The notes under the pieces are model-generated. The model was not told the origin of the DNA, did no database searches, and worked only from the letters and a program-made list of their open reading frames with translations. From the NCBI GenBank assembly GCA_028825475.1, contig JAPKAB010000010.1:23515-87514 (forward strand): a stretch of DNA of 64,000 nucleotides, read 5' to 3'. Shown here piece by piece: positions 26,506 through 37,747 of the stretch; position 1 is the stretch's first letter; every line of letters begins with the position of its first letter. The DNA comes from Ascidiaceihabitans sp. (GTDB lineage Bacteria; Pseudomonadota; Alphaproteobacteria; Rhodobacterales; Rhodobacteraceae). The translations under genes and the position numbers were made by a program.

Positions 26506-27963
26506 ATGGTCTCACGCGTAATTCCAGTCGAAGCCTTCGATCTTGTCATCTTTGGTGGGACGGGCGATTTGGCTCGCCGTAAAATTTTACCGGGCTTGTT
26601 CCGGCGTTTTTGTGCAGGGCAAATGCCCGCCGAATCCCGGATAGTTGGCGCTGCACGTTCTGAAATGGACGGAGCGAAATATCGCGAATTCGTCGCTGAT
26701 GCGATTGCCGAATTCGGTGGTCAAGTTGCAAGCGAATCTGAAAAGTTAGCGGCATTTTTGCGGCAACTGGACTACGTCCCAATCGACGCACGCGGTGAGG
26801 GCGGTTGGGAAGAGTTGGCGAACAAAGTTAAGGGGCGCAAGTTTGTGCGCGCCTTCTACTTCTCCGTTGCGCCAAGCCTATTCGGCGATTTGGCCGAACG
26901 CCTTCACCACTACGGTCTATCAGACAAAGCCAGCCGGATTGTTGTCGAAAAACCATTTGGCCGTGACCTTGCTACTGCGCAAGAATTAAACGCTTCCTTG
27001 GCTGAGCACTTTAATGAGGACCAAATTTACCGCATCGACCACTACTTGGGCAAAGAGACTGTTCAAAATCTGATGGCTGTACGCTTTGGTAATATGTTGT
27101 TCGAACCGCTGTGGAATTCACAATACGTCGATCACATCCAAATTACGGTTGCTGAAACCGTTGGCGTTGGCACGCGCGGCGAATATTATGATAAATCTGG
27201 CGCAATGCGTGACATGGTGCAAAACCATCTGATGCAATTGCTTTGTTTGATTGCGATGGAGCCGCCGGCCAAGTTTGAGCCAGGGGCTGTGCGTGATGAG
27301 AAATTGAAAGTAATCCGCGCGCTTGATCCTGTTGAGCCCCACCATATCGTGCGTGGACAGTATTTGGCCGATGACGAAGATCCAAGTTATCGTGAGGGCG
27401 TAAAAGATCCGCGTTCTAAAACAGAAAGCTATGTTGCGATGAAGGTTGGGGTTTCCAATTGGCGTTGGGCGGGCACACCTTTCTATCTTCGTACGGGTAA
27501 GAAGCTTGCGGAACGTGCCAGCGAAATCACCGTTGTGTTTAAGGAACTGAACCACTCGATATTTGAAGACGACGAAGGGGGGCATCGCAATGTGCTTTCT
27601 ATTCGTCTTCAGCCAAACGAGGGCATTACCCTTGGGGTGACAATTAAAGAACCTGGCCCAGGCGGTATGCGATTGATCGATGTTCCGCTGGACATGAGCT
27701 TTGCCGAAGCATTGGGCGACGCAGGAGGTGATCCGCCAGATGCCTATGAACGCCTGATAATGGATGTTATTCGTGGTAACCAAACCCTGTTTATGCGCGG
27801 CGATGAAGTCGAAGCAGCATGGGAGTGGACGGATCCAATTATTAACGGTTGGACAGAACGTGGCGATGTGCCGAAATCCTATGACTCTGGCAGTGATGGA
27901 CCAGGGGATGCAGCAACAATGTTGGCCCGCGATGGCCGTTCATGGAGAGCGATTAAATCATGA
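26506..27963 (+). CDS. zwf: glucose-6-phosphate 1-dehydrogenase
   Basis: Oxidises glucose 6-phosphate to 6-phosphogluconolactone with NAD(P)+, the entry to the pentose phosphate and Entner-Doudoroff routes. About 485 residues. The nucleotide-binding loop is FGGTGDLARRKILPGLF, the active-site block is RIDHYLGKETVQN (D178, H179), and the substrate region RFGNMLFEPLWN follows. The start is taken at 26506 (MVSRVIPVE), with GGAAC upstream, rather than 26470. It is the first gene of a tight zwf-pgl-pgi operon: its TGA overlaps the pgl ATG as ATGA. Confidence 0.97.
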   Translation: MVSRVIPVEAFDLVIFGGTGDLARRKILPGLFRRFCAGQMPAESRIVGAARSEMDGAKYREFVADAIAEFGGQVASESEKLAAFLRQLDYVPIDARGEGGWEELANKVKGRKFVRAFYFSVAPSLFGDLAERLHHYGLSDKASRIVVEKPFGRDLATAQELNASLAEHFNEDQIYRIDHYLGKETVQNLMAVRFGNMLFEPLWNSQYVDHIQITVAETVGVGTRGEYYDKSGAMRDMVQNHLMQLLCLIAMEPPAKFEPGAVRDEKLKVIRALDPVEPHHIVRGQYLADDEDPSYREGVKDPRSKTESYVAMKVGVSNWRWAGTPFYLRTGKKLAERASEITVVFKELNHSIFEDDEGGHRNVLSIRLQPNEGITLGVTIKEPGPGGMRLIDVPLDMSFAEALGDAGGDPPDAYERLIMDVIRGNQTLFMRGDEVEAAWEWTDPIINGWTERGDVPKSYDSGSDGPGDAATMLARDGRSWRAIKS

Positions 27964-28628
27964 GTTTTCAAGAATATTCTGACCGAGAGATGCTGATCAT
28001 CGAAGTTGCCCAGAAAATTGTGGGCGATCTGAAGACCGCACTTTTGACCCAAGAGAATGTTTCATTTGTTGTCCCCGGCGGTACGACGCCAGGCCCAATC
28101 TTTGATATTCTGTGTGCCGCTGACATCGAATGGAACCGCGTGCACGTCATGCTGAGTGATGAGCGCTGGGTGCCGGACGACAATGACCGCTCAAACGCAA
28201 AGCTTTTGCGTGATCGTCTATTGGTCAATCGCGCGGCGGCCGCAAAGTTTACGCCGTTCTATGTGCCTGATGTTGAAGTAGCTGATGCCTGCAAAGATGT
28301 GTCTGAAACGCTCGCGTCTGAGTGGCCGATTTCTGTTTTGGTTTTGGGGATGGGCGCTGACATGCACACAGCATCATTGTTCCCACAGGCGAACGGGTTG
28401 GGAGCCGCTTTGAGCGCGAATGCTGATGCATTATTGCCAATTCAGGCAGAAGGCCAAGAACAGCGCGTCACACTTAGTGCCCCTGTTTTGAACAGCGCTA
28501 TTTCCAAACACATCGTCATCTTTGGTGATGACAAACGTGCAGCACTTGATGTTGCTAAAGGATCTCTGCCAGAGGTTGCACCCGTTGCGGCCGTTCTGGA
28601 CGGTGCAACAATTCACTGGGCTGTATAA
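27960..28628 (+). CDS. pgl: 6-phosphogluconolactonase
   Basis: Hydrolyses 6-phosphogluconolactone to 6-phosphogluconate, the step after Zwf. 222 residues, typical of the DevB/SOL type. Family motifs are VVPGGTTPGPIFDILC near residue 36, HVMLSDERWVPDD and the conserved loop VLGMGADMHTASLFP. Start overlaps the zwf stop (ATGA); the pgi ATG follows its stop directly. Co-location with zwf and pgi makes the role certain. Confidence 0.96.
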   Translation: MSFQEYSDREMLIIEVAQKIVGDLKTALLTQENVSFVVPGGTTPGPIFDILCAADIEWNRVHVMLSDERWVPDDNDRSNAKLLRDRLLVNRAAAAKFTPFYVPDVEVADACKDVSETLASEWPISVLVLGMGADMHTASLFPQANGLGAALSANADALLPIQAEGQEQRVTLSAPVLNSAISKHIVIFGDDKRAALDVAKGSLPEVAPVAAVLDGATIHWAV

Positions 28629-30236
28629 ATGACTGATAAAATGAACGCTGCTTGGTCTGCACTCGAAACTTTGGAAACCGGTGTTAACGACCGCCATATG
28701 CTTAGTTTGTTTGAAGCCGACGCGTCACGTGCGGATACGTTCCAATGCACAGCTGGTGATATGTTGTTGGATTACTCCAAAACCAACATTGATGGCGCAG
28801 CCAAGACGGCGCTATTGGCATTGGCCGAAGCGGCAAACGTAACTGAACGCCGCGCTGCGATGTTTGGTGGCGCTGTCATCAACGAGACAGAAGGGCGTGC
28901 TGTATTGCACACTGCACTGCGCAACCTAGATGGCGATCCAGTTTTGGTAGACGGCGCTGATGTCATGCCAGAGGTGCACGCAACCTTGAACCGCATGGGT
29001 GATTACGCTGATTTGGTCCGCTCAAGCGGAATCACCGACGTGATCAACATCGGGATCGGTGGATCTGACCTTGGTCCGGCGATGGCAGTTATGGCGCTGA
29101 GCCCATACCACGATGGTCCACGCGTTCACTTCGTATCAAACGTAGACGGCGCAGATGTGTCTGACACGTTGCGGGGGCTGGATGCTAAAACAACGTTGGT
29201 AATTGTTGCCTCTAAAACTTTTGGCACAATCGAGACGATGACAAACGCCCGTACTGCGCGCGCTTGGATGCTTGAGAACGGCGGTAAACCGGATGAACAG
29301 TTTGCGGCCCTCAGCACGTCAGAGGAACGCACAGCAGCTTTTGGTATTCCAGCGGAACGCGTTTTCGGCTTTGAAGACTGGGTAGGTGGTCGCTACTCCA
29401 TGTGGGGCCCAATTGGCCTTAGCCTGATGATTGGCATCGGTCGTGAAGCGTTCACAGCGTTCTTGCGTGGTGGCCAAGCTATGGACACACATTTCTGTGC
29501 TGCAGAGGGTCCAGAGAACATGCCGTTGATGCATGCGCTTGTTGGTATTTGGCACAACCAAATCTGTGGCCACGCGACACGTGCTGTTTTGCCATATGAC
29601 CAACGCCTTGGCCTACTTCCTGCGTATTTCCAGCAGCTTGAGATGGAAAGCAACGGTAAGAGCGTCGCAATGGATGGCACGCAGTTGCAGCGCCACAGTG
29701 GGCCTGTCGTTTGGGGCGAACCTGGCACGAATGGCCAACACGCATTTTATCAGTTGATCCATCAAGGCACCCGCGTCATTCCATGTGAGTTCATGGTTGC
29801 GGCGGAAGGGCATGAACCGGACCTAGCGCATCACCACCAATTGCTGGTCGCGAACTGTTTAGCTCAATCAGAGGCATTGATGCGTGGCCGTTCATTGGAT
29901 GAAGCACGCGAAATCATGACTGCCAAAGGCCTGACAGGTGACGAGCTTGAACGCCAAGCCGCACATCGCGTCTTTGCTGGTAACCGTCCGTCGGTGACGA
30001 TTGCGTATCCAAAACTGGATCCGTTTGTTTTAGGTCAGATCATCTCGCTTTATGAGCACCGTGTCTTTGTTGAAGGCGTCATTTTGGGCCTGAATTCATA
30101 TGACCAATGGGGTGTTGAACTGGGTAAAGAGCTGGCAACAGCACTTGAGCCAGTCGTCGCTGGCACGCAATCAGCGGATGATAAAGATGGATCGACCCGC
30201 GGTCTGGTGGATTACGTACAGCGCCATCGCGGTTAA
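28629..30236 (+). CDS. pgi: glucose-6-phosphate isomerase
   Basis: Interconverts glucose and fructose 6-phosphates. 535 residues, the normal bacterial length. Signatures include [19 protein letters not shown] (phosphate loop), [13 protein letters not shown], the active-site block [16 protein letters not shown], the histidine-bearing [14 protein letters not shown] and the C-terminal [11 protein letters not shown]. It is directly abutted to pgl. In an organism using the Entner-Doudoroff pathway it returns fructose 6-phosphate from gluconeogenesis to Zwf. A hairpin without a T-tract follows. Confidence 0.97.
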   Translation: MTDKMNAAWSALETLETGVNDRHMLSLFEADASRADTFQCTAGDMLLDYSKTNIDGAAKTALLALAEAANVTERRAAMFGGAVINETEGRAVLHTALRNLDGDPVLVDGADVMPEVHATLNRMGDYADLVRSSGITDVINIGIGGSDLGPAMAVMALSPYHDGPRVHFVSNVDGADVSDTLRGLDAKTTLVIVASKTFGTIETMTNARTARAWMLENGGKPDEQFAALSTSEERTAAFGIPAERVFGFEDWVGGRYSMWGPIGLSLMIGIGREAFTAFLRGGQAMDTHFCAAEGPENMPLMHALVGIWHNQICGHATRAVLPYDQRLGLLPAYFQQLEMESNGKSVAMDGTQLQRHSGPVVWGEPGTNGQHAFYQLIHQGTRVIPCEFMVAAEGHEPDLAHHHQLLVANCLAQSEALMRGRSLDEAREIMTAKGLTGDELERQAAHRVFAGNRPSVTIAYPKLDPFVLGQIISLYEHRVFVEGVILGLNSYDQWGVELGKELATALEPVVAGTQSADDKDGSTRGLVDYVQRHRG

Positions 30237-30257
30237 TCACTTTTACATAACGTAATT

Positions 30258-30285
30258 TGGCAAGCCTTGCGTGCAGGGCTTGCCA
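30258..30285 (+). other. GC-rich hairpin after pgi, no T-tract
   Basis: TGGCAAGCC (30258-30266) and GGCTTGCCA (30277-30285) form a perfect 9-bp stem 21 bases after the pgi stop, but no run of T follows. It may stabilise the operon's 3' end or act with Rho; it is not a normal intrinsic terminator. Confidence 0.4.
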
Positions 30286-30369
30286 GATCAACTTACGCTT
30301 GGCAGGGTTCTCTTATCAGAGGACGCGCAGCCTATGACGCGCCTTTACATATCAAATATGGAGGTGCCG

Positions 30370-31989
30370 ATGCTTGGCCAAATGATGACGTCCGCTTTGA
30401 CAATACAATCCCTAGTGGATCATGCCGCCCGTTATCACATGGGGACTGAGGTGTATTCGGTCAACACTGGTGGCGGGGTGGAGGAGACCACTTGGGGCCA
30501 AGTTGGAGCCAATGCCCACCGCCTTGGGCACGCATTGTCCAAGCTGGGTCTGGAACCACAGGCCCGGTGTGGCACGATCGCATGGAACAATCGCCGACAT
30601 TTGGAAATTTACTTTGGCGTCTCAGGTGCTGGTTTTGTTTGCCATACAATCAATCCGCGTCTTTTTCCCGAACAATTGGTCTACATCTTGAACCATGCGG
30701 ATGACAAAGTGCTGTTTGTGGACCGTACCTTTATCCCGCTTGTGGCTGCTATTCGTGACAAACTACCCAACCTTGAGCACATCGTTTTGATGGAAGGTCG
30801 CGATGAAAGTGCCGCAGAAGTTATTGAGGGTTTGGTCTTTTACGATGAGCTGATTGCGGATTGCGACCCAGCATATGTATGGCCTGAATTTGATGAGAAC
30901 ACGGCCTCAAGTCTTTGTTATACTTCAGGAACCACTGGAAACCCTAAGGGGGTTTTATATTCCCATCGCTCTACCGTATTACATGCCTTGGCGTCTAATT
31001 TGACCGACTGTATCGGATATTCTGCAATGGACGTTGTGTTACCAGTCGTGCCGATGTTCCACGTCAACGCATGGGGCACGCCCTATGCCTGTGCGATGAC
31101 TGGCGCAAAAATGGTAATGCCGGGGCCGGGGTTGGACGGTGCTTCACTGGTGGCATTAATTGACCAGTATAAGGTAACGACAGCACTAGGTGTTCCGACG
31201 ATTTGGTTGGGTCTTCTAGGTGAAGCCGAAAAAGCGGGCTCGCAACTAGCGTCATTGAAGCGAACGGTTGTTGGTGGCTCTGCTTGCCCACCCTCAATGA
31301 TCACGGCGTTCCGTGAGAAATACGATGTTGAAACCATTCACGCATGGGGCATGACGGAAATGTCTCCGCTGGGCTCCGCCAATCAGCCATTGGCCAAACA
31401 TCTTGATTTACCGATTGAAGAGCAACACAAACTTCGCGAAAATCAAGGCCGCCCAATGTGGGGCGTCGAATTGAAGGTCGTTGACGAAGAGGGGGGCGAG
31501 TTGCCCAACGATGCGCAAACCCAAGGCAATTTGATGGTGCGTGGTCATTGGATTTTGGACAGTTATTTCCAGAAAACTCGTGAAGAAACTTTGACCGATG
31601 ATTGGTTTCATACGGGTGATGTCGCGACCCTAGATCCAGATGGATATCTTAGTATCAAGGACCGTTCTAAGGACATTATCAAATCGGGCGGGGAGTGGAT
31701 CTCGTCTGTTGATTTGGAGAATATCGCGATTGGTCACCCACAGCTTGCGGATGCTGCGGTGATTGGAGCAACCCATGCCAAATGGGATGAACGCCCAATC
31801 TTGATTGCCGTTGTTGCCGAAGGCGAAGCACCTTCAGAGGCAGACGTGCTCGCAATATTTGAGGGTAAAATTGCGAAGTGGCAAATCCCTGACTGCGTTG
31901 TCTTTACTGACGTTTTGCCTCGCAACGCGACGGGTAAGGTCCTTAAGCGAAACCTGAGGGATGAGTTCGGCGACGTTCTAATTGGTTGA
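30370..31989 (+). CDS. acyl-CoA ligase, DmdB-like (3-methylmercaptopropionate-CoA ligase candidate)
   Basis: An adenylate-forming ligase of about 539 residues. The AMP motif [16 protein letters not shown] starts at about residue 184; [30 protein letters not shown] and the C-terminal lysine K523 (NATGKVLKR) follow. Its start [10 protein letters not shown], the overall length and the [10 protein letters not shown] segment are as I remember for DmdB of roseobacters, which makes 3-methylmercaptopropionyl-CoA from the DMSP demethylation product. Related medium-chain fatty acid ligases share much of this, so the substrate is inferred. The ATG at 30370 has GGAGGTG five bases upstream, which rules out longer starts. 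It closes with an intrinsic terminator. Confidence 0.82.
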   Translation: MLGQMMTSALTIQSLVDHAARYHMGTEVYSVNTGGGVEETTWGQVGANAHRLGHALSKLGLEPQARCGTIAWNNRRHLEIYFGVSGAGFVCHTINPRLFPEQLVYILNHADDKVLFVDRTFIPLVAAIRDKLPNLEHIVLMEGRDESAAEVIEGLVFYDELIADCDPAYVWPEFDENTASSLCYTSGTTGNPKGVLYSHRSTVLHALASNLTDCIGYSAMDVVLPVVPMFHVNAWGTPYACAMTGAKMVMPGPGLDGASLVALIDQYKVTTALGVPTIWLGLLGEAEKAGSQLASLKRTVVGGSACPPSMITAFREKYDVETIHAWGMTEMSPLGSANQPLAKHLDLPIEEQHKLRENQGRPMWGVELKVVDEEGGELPNDAQTQGNLMVRGHWILDSYFQKTREETLTDDWFHTGDVATLDPDGYLSIKDRSKDIIKSGGEWISSVDLENIAIGHPQLADAAVIGATHAKWDERPILIAVVAEGEAPSEADVLAIFEGKIAKWQIPDCVVFTDVLPRNATGKVLKRNLRDEFGDVLIG

Positions 31990-32008
31990 AACAAATCGAA
32001 AAAAGAGA

Positions 32009-32043
32009 AACGGCGCGACCAAAGTTTGGACGCGCCGTTTTCT
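32009..32043 (+). terminator. Rho-independent terminator after the DmdB-like gene
   Basis: AACGGCGCG (32009-32017) pairs with CGCGCCGTT (32031-32039), and the loop has further CCAAA/TTTGG pairing. The following T-run is short. It lies 20 bases after the stop codon and also separates the gene from the minus-strand tRNA-Gly. Confidence 0.75.
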
Positions 32044-32066
32044 ATTGTAGATCGCTGTAAAGATAG

Positions 32067-32140
32067 TGGAGCGGGTAACGAGAATCGAACTCGTAACTAA
32101 AGCTTGGGAAGCTGCCGTGATACCTTTTCACCATACCCGC
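32067..32140 (-). tRNA. tRNA-Gly, anticodon CCC
   Basis: Read on the minus strand, the 74 bases fold as a tRNA with an encoded CCA. The acceptor arm is GCGGGTA/TACCCGC, the D stem GTGA/TCAC, the T arm ACGAG-TTCGATT-CTCGT, and the discriminator is U. The seven-base anticodon loop TTCCCAA gives anticodon CCC. The anticodon stem is imperfect: bases 29-31 pair with 39-41, position 28-42 is C opposite T, and 27-43 is a G-T wobble. Shifting the loop by one base to read TCC would destroy the stem, so CCC is preferred. Confidence 0.92.
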
Positions 32141-32189
32141 ATTTTAACGATGTCCTAGGTTACAAACCAATCTATCGTCAAGCCTTTAT

Positions 32190-33848
32190 CTAGTCTTTGC
32201 AGACTTCAAAGATGAAGCAGGCTTTGGTATCTTGGTGTAGGCAAACGTCAAAACAAATGCCATCAAGTTCAACCTTATATTCACCAGCCTTTGCGCCTCG
32301 ACTGTGAATTGTGAATTGGCGTGATACGCATGAACACGGACCAATGTCGCCAAAATAGTGTGGTCCAATTGGTACGGCCGTGATCGATGGCGTTCCATCA
32401 GCGAGCAAGGGCACAGGATCACCACTTGCATCAAGCACAGCCATTTTGTGCACTGTCAGATCCTGAAATATTATGTTGGAAAAGGGATTGCAGATTGTCA
32501 TCGACATTACCTCGAAGTCGTCGGATTCAATTCCATCACAGATGCTAGCGCCCCATGAAATAGACACTTCTGGCTGGACTTCAGGAATTTCCAATGGTTT
32601 GCAGGGTTGATCCCAAATGTCAGACCCATCACAAGACTTCATCAGGTTTTCATGGGATTTGGTTGCGTCAGATATTTGGTCATCAACGTTGTTTGCCAAG
32701 GTTTCACAGGTATCGCTATTTGTCCGACAGCCATCATGAAGTCGCGTAAACTGCGGTAGCGCGCCCCAATGTGGAATCTGGGTTGGTTGTGTTGAAAGTT
32801 GAATGTCCGACCCATCAGCATAACGCGCAGGCATCACCACGGCAGGGTTGAGAGGAGAATTAGGTTGTCCAATTTCAATCAATTGATCGATCGTATTGTC
32901 GTGGCAATAAATTTTGCCATTGGGCCCAAGTTGCATCGCGGTGATGTCGTAACCTGTTAGTATGGCAGGGCATGCAGACACGTTCTGTGGCCCCGTCGAA
33001 ATTGTATGGGCTCTGATGTCGCTGTTACTCATTTCTGTCATATACAGGGTCCTGCTATCTGGCGAGAACTCGAGTCCAAATGGGGCAACTGTGCCAGTCA
33101 CAAGATGTTTGTCCGTGATCATGCCCGTAGCGTTGTCGAATGCTAATACGGCCGTAAAATTAGATCCTGCATCCGTGTAAGCTAGCAGTGAGCCGTCAGG
33201 GGACCCCTTAAGGGCACCAAATTCCCAGTTCTGATTTTGGGCCAGATTTGAGGGTGATGTAACAACCGTTGTCGGTGTGCTATCGTTTGCCACAAGTAAC
33301 GCGTAGTGATCGTTTGACGTATTTGACTGCACGATAACCCAGTATTTATCACAGTCTTGGTGGGCGACAGCGGTGAGTTTACCTGTGGTATTGAAGCCCG
33401 CGGTAATTTGATTGGTTAATGGAGTTGGCGCAATTATTTGCGTTAATACGCCAGACATCAATCGGTACGTTGAATGAAAAAGTGGGTGCGCGAATTCAGG
33501 GCCTTCACCAAAAACCGTTCCTACTAGTTCTGACCAATCACACCGATGTGCAAAAACATGGTAATCAGTGCCATTCGGCCCTGCTGGGGGCACAATGATA
33601 CACGATTGCTTGGACTCCGTGTCGCCGCCAATGCCGGTTGCAATGCGCGAATTGGCTGAAAGACTGCCGTCCCAGACATGGTTGCCATCTGAATACATAA
33701 CCAAATTTCCTTGGGCGTCACTAATCGCTGAGGCCCCGAATACAGAGGTCATTCGACAGTTTGGCGCAGGGACAGGGTCGCCACCATTGGGGAAAGTTAT
33801 TTGGTCGTAATGGCCTAAAACCCAGTTATATTCATGTGGGTGCGTCAT
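32190..33848 (-). CDS. beta-propeller-like protein with cysteine-rich C-terminal domain
   Basis: A 552-residue protein of unknown function. The start is the ATG at 33848 (MTHPHEYN), which has GGAG seven bases upstream; a TTG at 33860 would be longer. Residues 1 to about 370 look like a beta-propeller built of blades such as AISDAQGNLVMYSDGNHVWD, KGSPDGSLLAYTDAG, EFSPDSRTLYMTEMSN and QLGPNGKIYCHDN. This resembles the propeller of large gliding/PKD-type surface proteins of Bacteroidetes. From about 380 on there are more than a dozen cysteines (CRTNSDTCETL, CDGSDIWDQPC, CSCVSR, CFDVCLHQDTKACFIFEVC). There is no signal peptide, which is odd for a protein likely to use disulfides or metal. It may be transferred; no neighbour explains it. 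Confidence 0.7.
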   Translation of the reverse strand: MTHPHEYNWVLGHYDQITFPNGGDPVPAPNCRMTSVFGASAISDAQGNLVMYSDGNHVWDGSLSANSRIATGIGGDTESKQSCIIVPPAGPNGTDYHVFAHRCDWSELVGTVFGEGPEFAHPLFHSTYRLMSGVLTQIIAPTPLTNQITAGFNTTGKLTAVAHQDCDKYWVIVQSNTSNDHYALLVANDSTPTTVVTSPSNLAQNQNWEFGALKGSPDGSLLAYTDAGSNFTAVLAFDNATGMITDKHLVTGTVAPFGLEFSPDSRTLYMTEMSNSDIRAHTISTGPQNVSACPAILTGYDITAMQLGPNGKIYCHDNTIDQLIEIGQPNSPLNPAVVMPARYADGSDIQLSTQPTQIPHWGALPQFTRLHDGCRTNSDTCETLANNVDDQISDATKSHENLMKSCDGSDIWDQPCKPLEIPEVQPEVSISWGASICDGIESDDFEVMSMTICNPFSNIIFQDLTVHKMAVLDASGDPVPLLADGTPSITAVPIGPHYFGDIGPCSCVSRQFTIHSRGAKAGEYKVELDGICFDVCLHQDTKACFIFEVCKD

Positions 33849-33968
33849 CGTAGGCTCCAATTTTCAAATAAAATGTTATAAAATATCTGATCATAGAAGC
33901 CGATAATCGTAGGCAAAGCTATAAATATTCCGACACCGGTTCCGGTGATGAATCCGGCGTGCTAATCG

Positions 33969-36008
33969 TTAGCCACGTCTCCGCCGTCTTCCACCACTAC
34001 TATCGCGGCTGCCGCCCGTGTTGAAGTTCACATCGGGTATCGTGACGATTGAGTTTAGGATCGGAAACGGCTCTGCCGAATTTGGAATAGCAGACGCATT
34101 CACAAAGTGCTCTTGAAAACGCGGCTCAAGTGCTGTCTCGATTTTGTGAATGGCACGCACCGTTGCTTCGATTTCTGTACGTGCTTCGCGGTTTAGCAGC
34201 GCAATACGTGCCCCTGTGCCTGCAGCGTTGCCAGCGGATGTCACCTTGTCCAAAGGCGCATCAGGGATCATGCCCAGCACCATCGCGTGTTTGGGGGAAA
34301 TATGCGCGCCAAAGGCACCAGCGAGAACCACACGGTCCACTTTGTCGACGTTGAATTTGTCCATCAACAAGCGTGCACCTGAATAAAGCGCTGCTTTGGC
34401 CATTTGGATTTCACGGATGTCGCGGTTTGTGACTGTTATTTTTGGGCCACCATTTTCCGTCGCATCGTAAACAAGGAAGGAATAGGTGCGCCCGTCTAGG
34501 AAACAATTGGCTGCGCCGGTTTGTTCTGGTGATCCAATTAAACCCGGGCCATCGACAATACCCGCTAGGCGCATTTCAGCAACCATCTCGATAATACCTG
34601 AGCCGCAGATGCCGGTGACACCTGAGCCTGCGATGGCTTCATCAAAGCCTTCTTCGTCTGACCAGATATCTGACCCGATCACACGGAAACGCGGAACCTT
34701 AGTGACAGGATCAATTTCTACTCGCTCTATCGCACCGGGTGCAGCGCGTTGGCCTGAGCTAATTTGAGCACCTTCAAAAGCGGGACCTGTTGGGGATGAG
34801 CAGGCAAGGACCTTTTCTTTGTTGCCCAGAAGGATTTCAGCATTTGTCCCTACGTCTACCACCAAAACAAGGTCTTCAGACTTGTCTGGTGCCTCAGAGA
34901 GCGCCACAGCGGCTGCATCCGCGCCAACGTGGCCCGCGATACACGGCAGGATGTAAATGCGGGCAGAGGGATGGATGTTTAGGTCTAAGTCATCAGCGCG
35001 CAGGCGCAGTGAATCCGATGTGGTCAGTGCGAAGGGGGCTTGGCCCAATTCAAAGGGGTCAATACCAAGGAACAGATGGTGCATAACTGGATTGCAGACG
35101 AACACAGCGTCTACGATCAATGCTTTGTCGATTTCGGCCTCTGTGCTGACTTGGGTAAACAGGGCGTTCATCCCCTCGCGCACGGCTGCTGTCATTTCTG
35201 ATGCACCACCGGCGTTCATCATTGAATAGCTGACGCGGCTCATTAGATCTTCGCCAAAGCGAATTTGTGGGTTCATTACGCCAGAAGATGCGACAACTTC
35301 ACCAGTTTGCAAATCACACAAGTGCGCGGCAATCGTGGTAGAGCCCAGATCGACAGCAAGGCCGTAAACCGTACCCTCATAATAGCCGGGCCATATGTGC
35401 ATGATGCGCGGCGCGTTTTCATCATCACCCAGGTGCACAGCACAGGTGACTTTCCACCCACCTTTGCGCAGGATTGGCTGCATCTTTTGCAAGATGTGCA
35501 GATCTGCATGTACATTTTCAAGTTGCCATTGCTCATTGAGCGCAATGCGCAATCGTTCAAGATCACCCGTAGGGTCGTGCATGTCGGGTTCTTGGACTTC
35601 GACGTAATACAATTTGGTTGACGGGTTCATTACAATGTCACGCGCCTCAGCACGTTTGCGAACAACTTGTTTGTGCACTTGGCTTTCTGGTGGAACATCG
35701 ATCACGATGTCGCCTTGCACAGTCGCTTGGCACCCCAAACGACGGCCCTCGATTAAGCCGCGTTTATCTTGATATCTTTGCTCAACGCTGTTCCATTCAC
35801 TCAAAGCACCATCTTGAACAGTGACACCGTGTTTGGAAAATTCGCCGTAGCTGGGTGTGATCTGACATTTAGAACAAATGCCACGTCCTCCACAGACCGA
35901 GTCCAAATCAACGCCTAACTTTCGTGCTGCTGTCAAAATTGGTGTGCCAATCGCGAAATTTCCGCGTTTGCCGGATGGGGTGAAAACGACGAGAGGATCA
36001 GTGCTCAT
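33969..36008 (-). CDS. ASKHA corrinoid-activation-type protein with 2Fe-2S ferredoxin domain (DUF4445)
   Basis: A 679-residue protein. The N-terminal 2Fe-2S ferredoxin fold has C39, C45, C48 (VCGGRGICSKCQ) and C93 (RRLGCQAT). The remainder is an ASKHA ATPase-like domain: AVDLGSTTIAAHLCDL (phosphate 1), VVDVGTNAEILLGN, GSGVTGICGSGIIEMVAEM, and VVLAGAFGAHISPKHA (adenosine region). This is the RACo/RamA-like layout, in which the protein reductively reactivates cob(II)alamin in corrinoid methyltransferase systems. The MttB-family gene at 43077-44627 is the likely client, seven kilobases away. The tail ends in a run of arginines. No corrinoid-carrier protein is in the window. Confidence 0.88.
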   Translation of the reverse strand: MSTDPLVVFTPSGKRGNFAIGTPILTAARKLGVDLDSVCGGRGICSKCQITPSYGEFSKHGVTVQDGALSEWNSVEQRYQDKRGLIEGRRLGCQATVQGDIVIDVPPESQVHKQVVRKRAEARDIVMNPSTKLYYVEVQEPDMHDPTGDLERLRIALNEQWQLENVHADLHILQKMQPILRKGGWKVTCAVHLGDDENAPRIMHIWPGYYEGTVYGLAVDLGSTTIAAHLCDLQTGEVVASSGVMNPQIRFGEDLMSRVSYSMMNAGGASEMTAAVREGMNALFTQVSTEAEIDKALIVDAVFVCNPVMHHLFLGIDPFELGQAPFALTTSDSLRLRADDLDLNIHPSARIYILPCIAGHVGADAAAVALSEAPDKSEDLVLVVDVGTNAEILLGNKEKVLACSSPTGPAFEGAQISSGQRAAPGAIERVEIDPVTKVPRFRVIGSDIWSDEEGFDEAIAGSGVTGICGSGIIEMVAEMRLAGIVDGPGLIGSPEQTGAANCFLDGRTYSFLVYDATENGGPKITVTNRDIREIQMAKAALYSGARLLMDKFNVDKVDRVVLAGAFGAHISPKHAMVLGMIPDAPLDKVTSAGNAAGTGARIALLNREARTEIEATVRAIHKIETALEPRFQEHFVNASAIPNSAEPFPILNSIVTIPDVNFNTGGSRDSSGGRRRRRG

Positions 36009-36043
36009 TTACGTGCCCTTTGCAGTGTTTGAACATAGCATAG

Positions 36044-37702
<1,659 letters not shown>

Positions 37703-37747
37703 TCCACTTCTTCTTGCCGACTTCGGCCAATAGTTAGGAAACATATC

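Noticed and set aside
27118..27783. 221-codon open frame on the minus strand inside zwf
   Set aside because: Lies wholly antisense to a secure gene and its histidine/asparagine-rich product is typical of the mirrored frame of a coding region.
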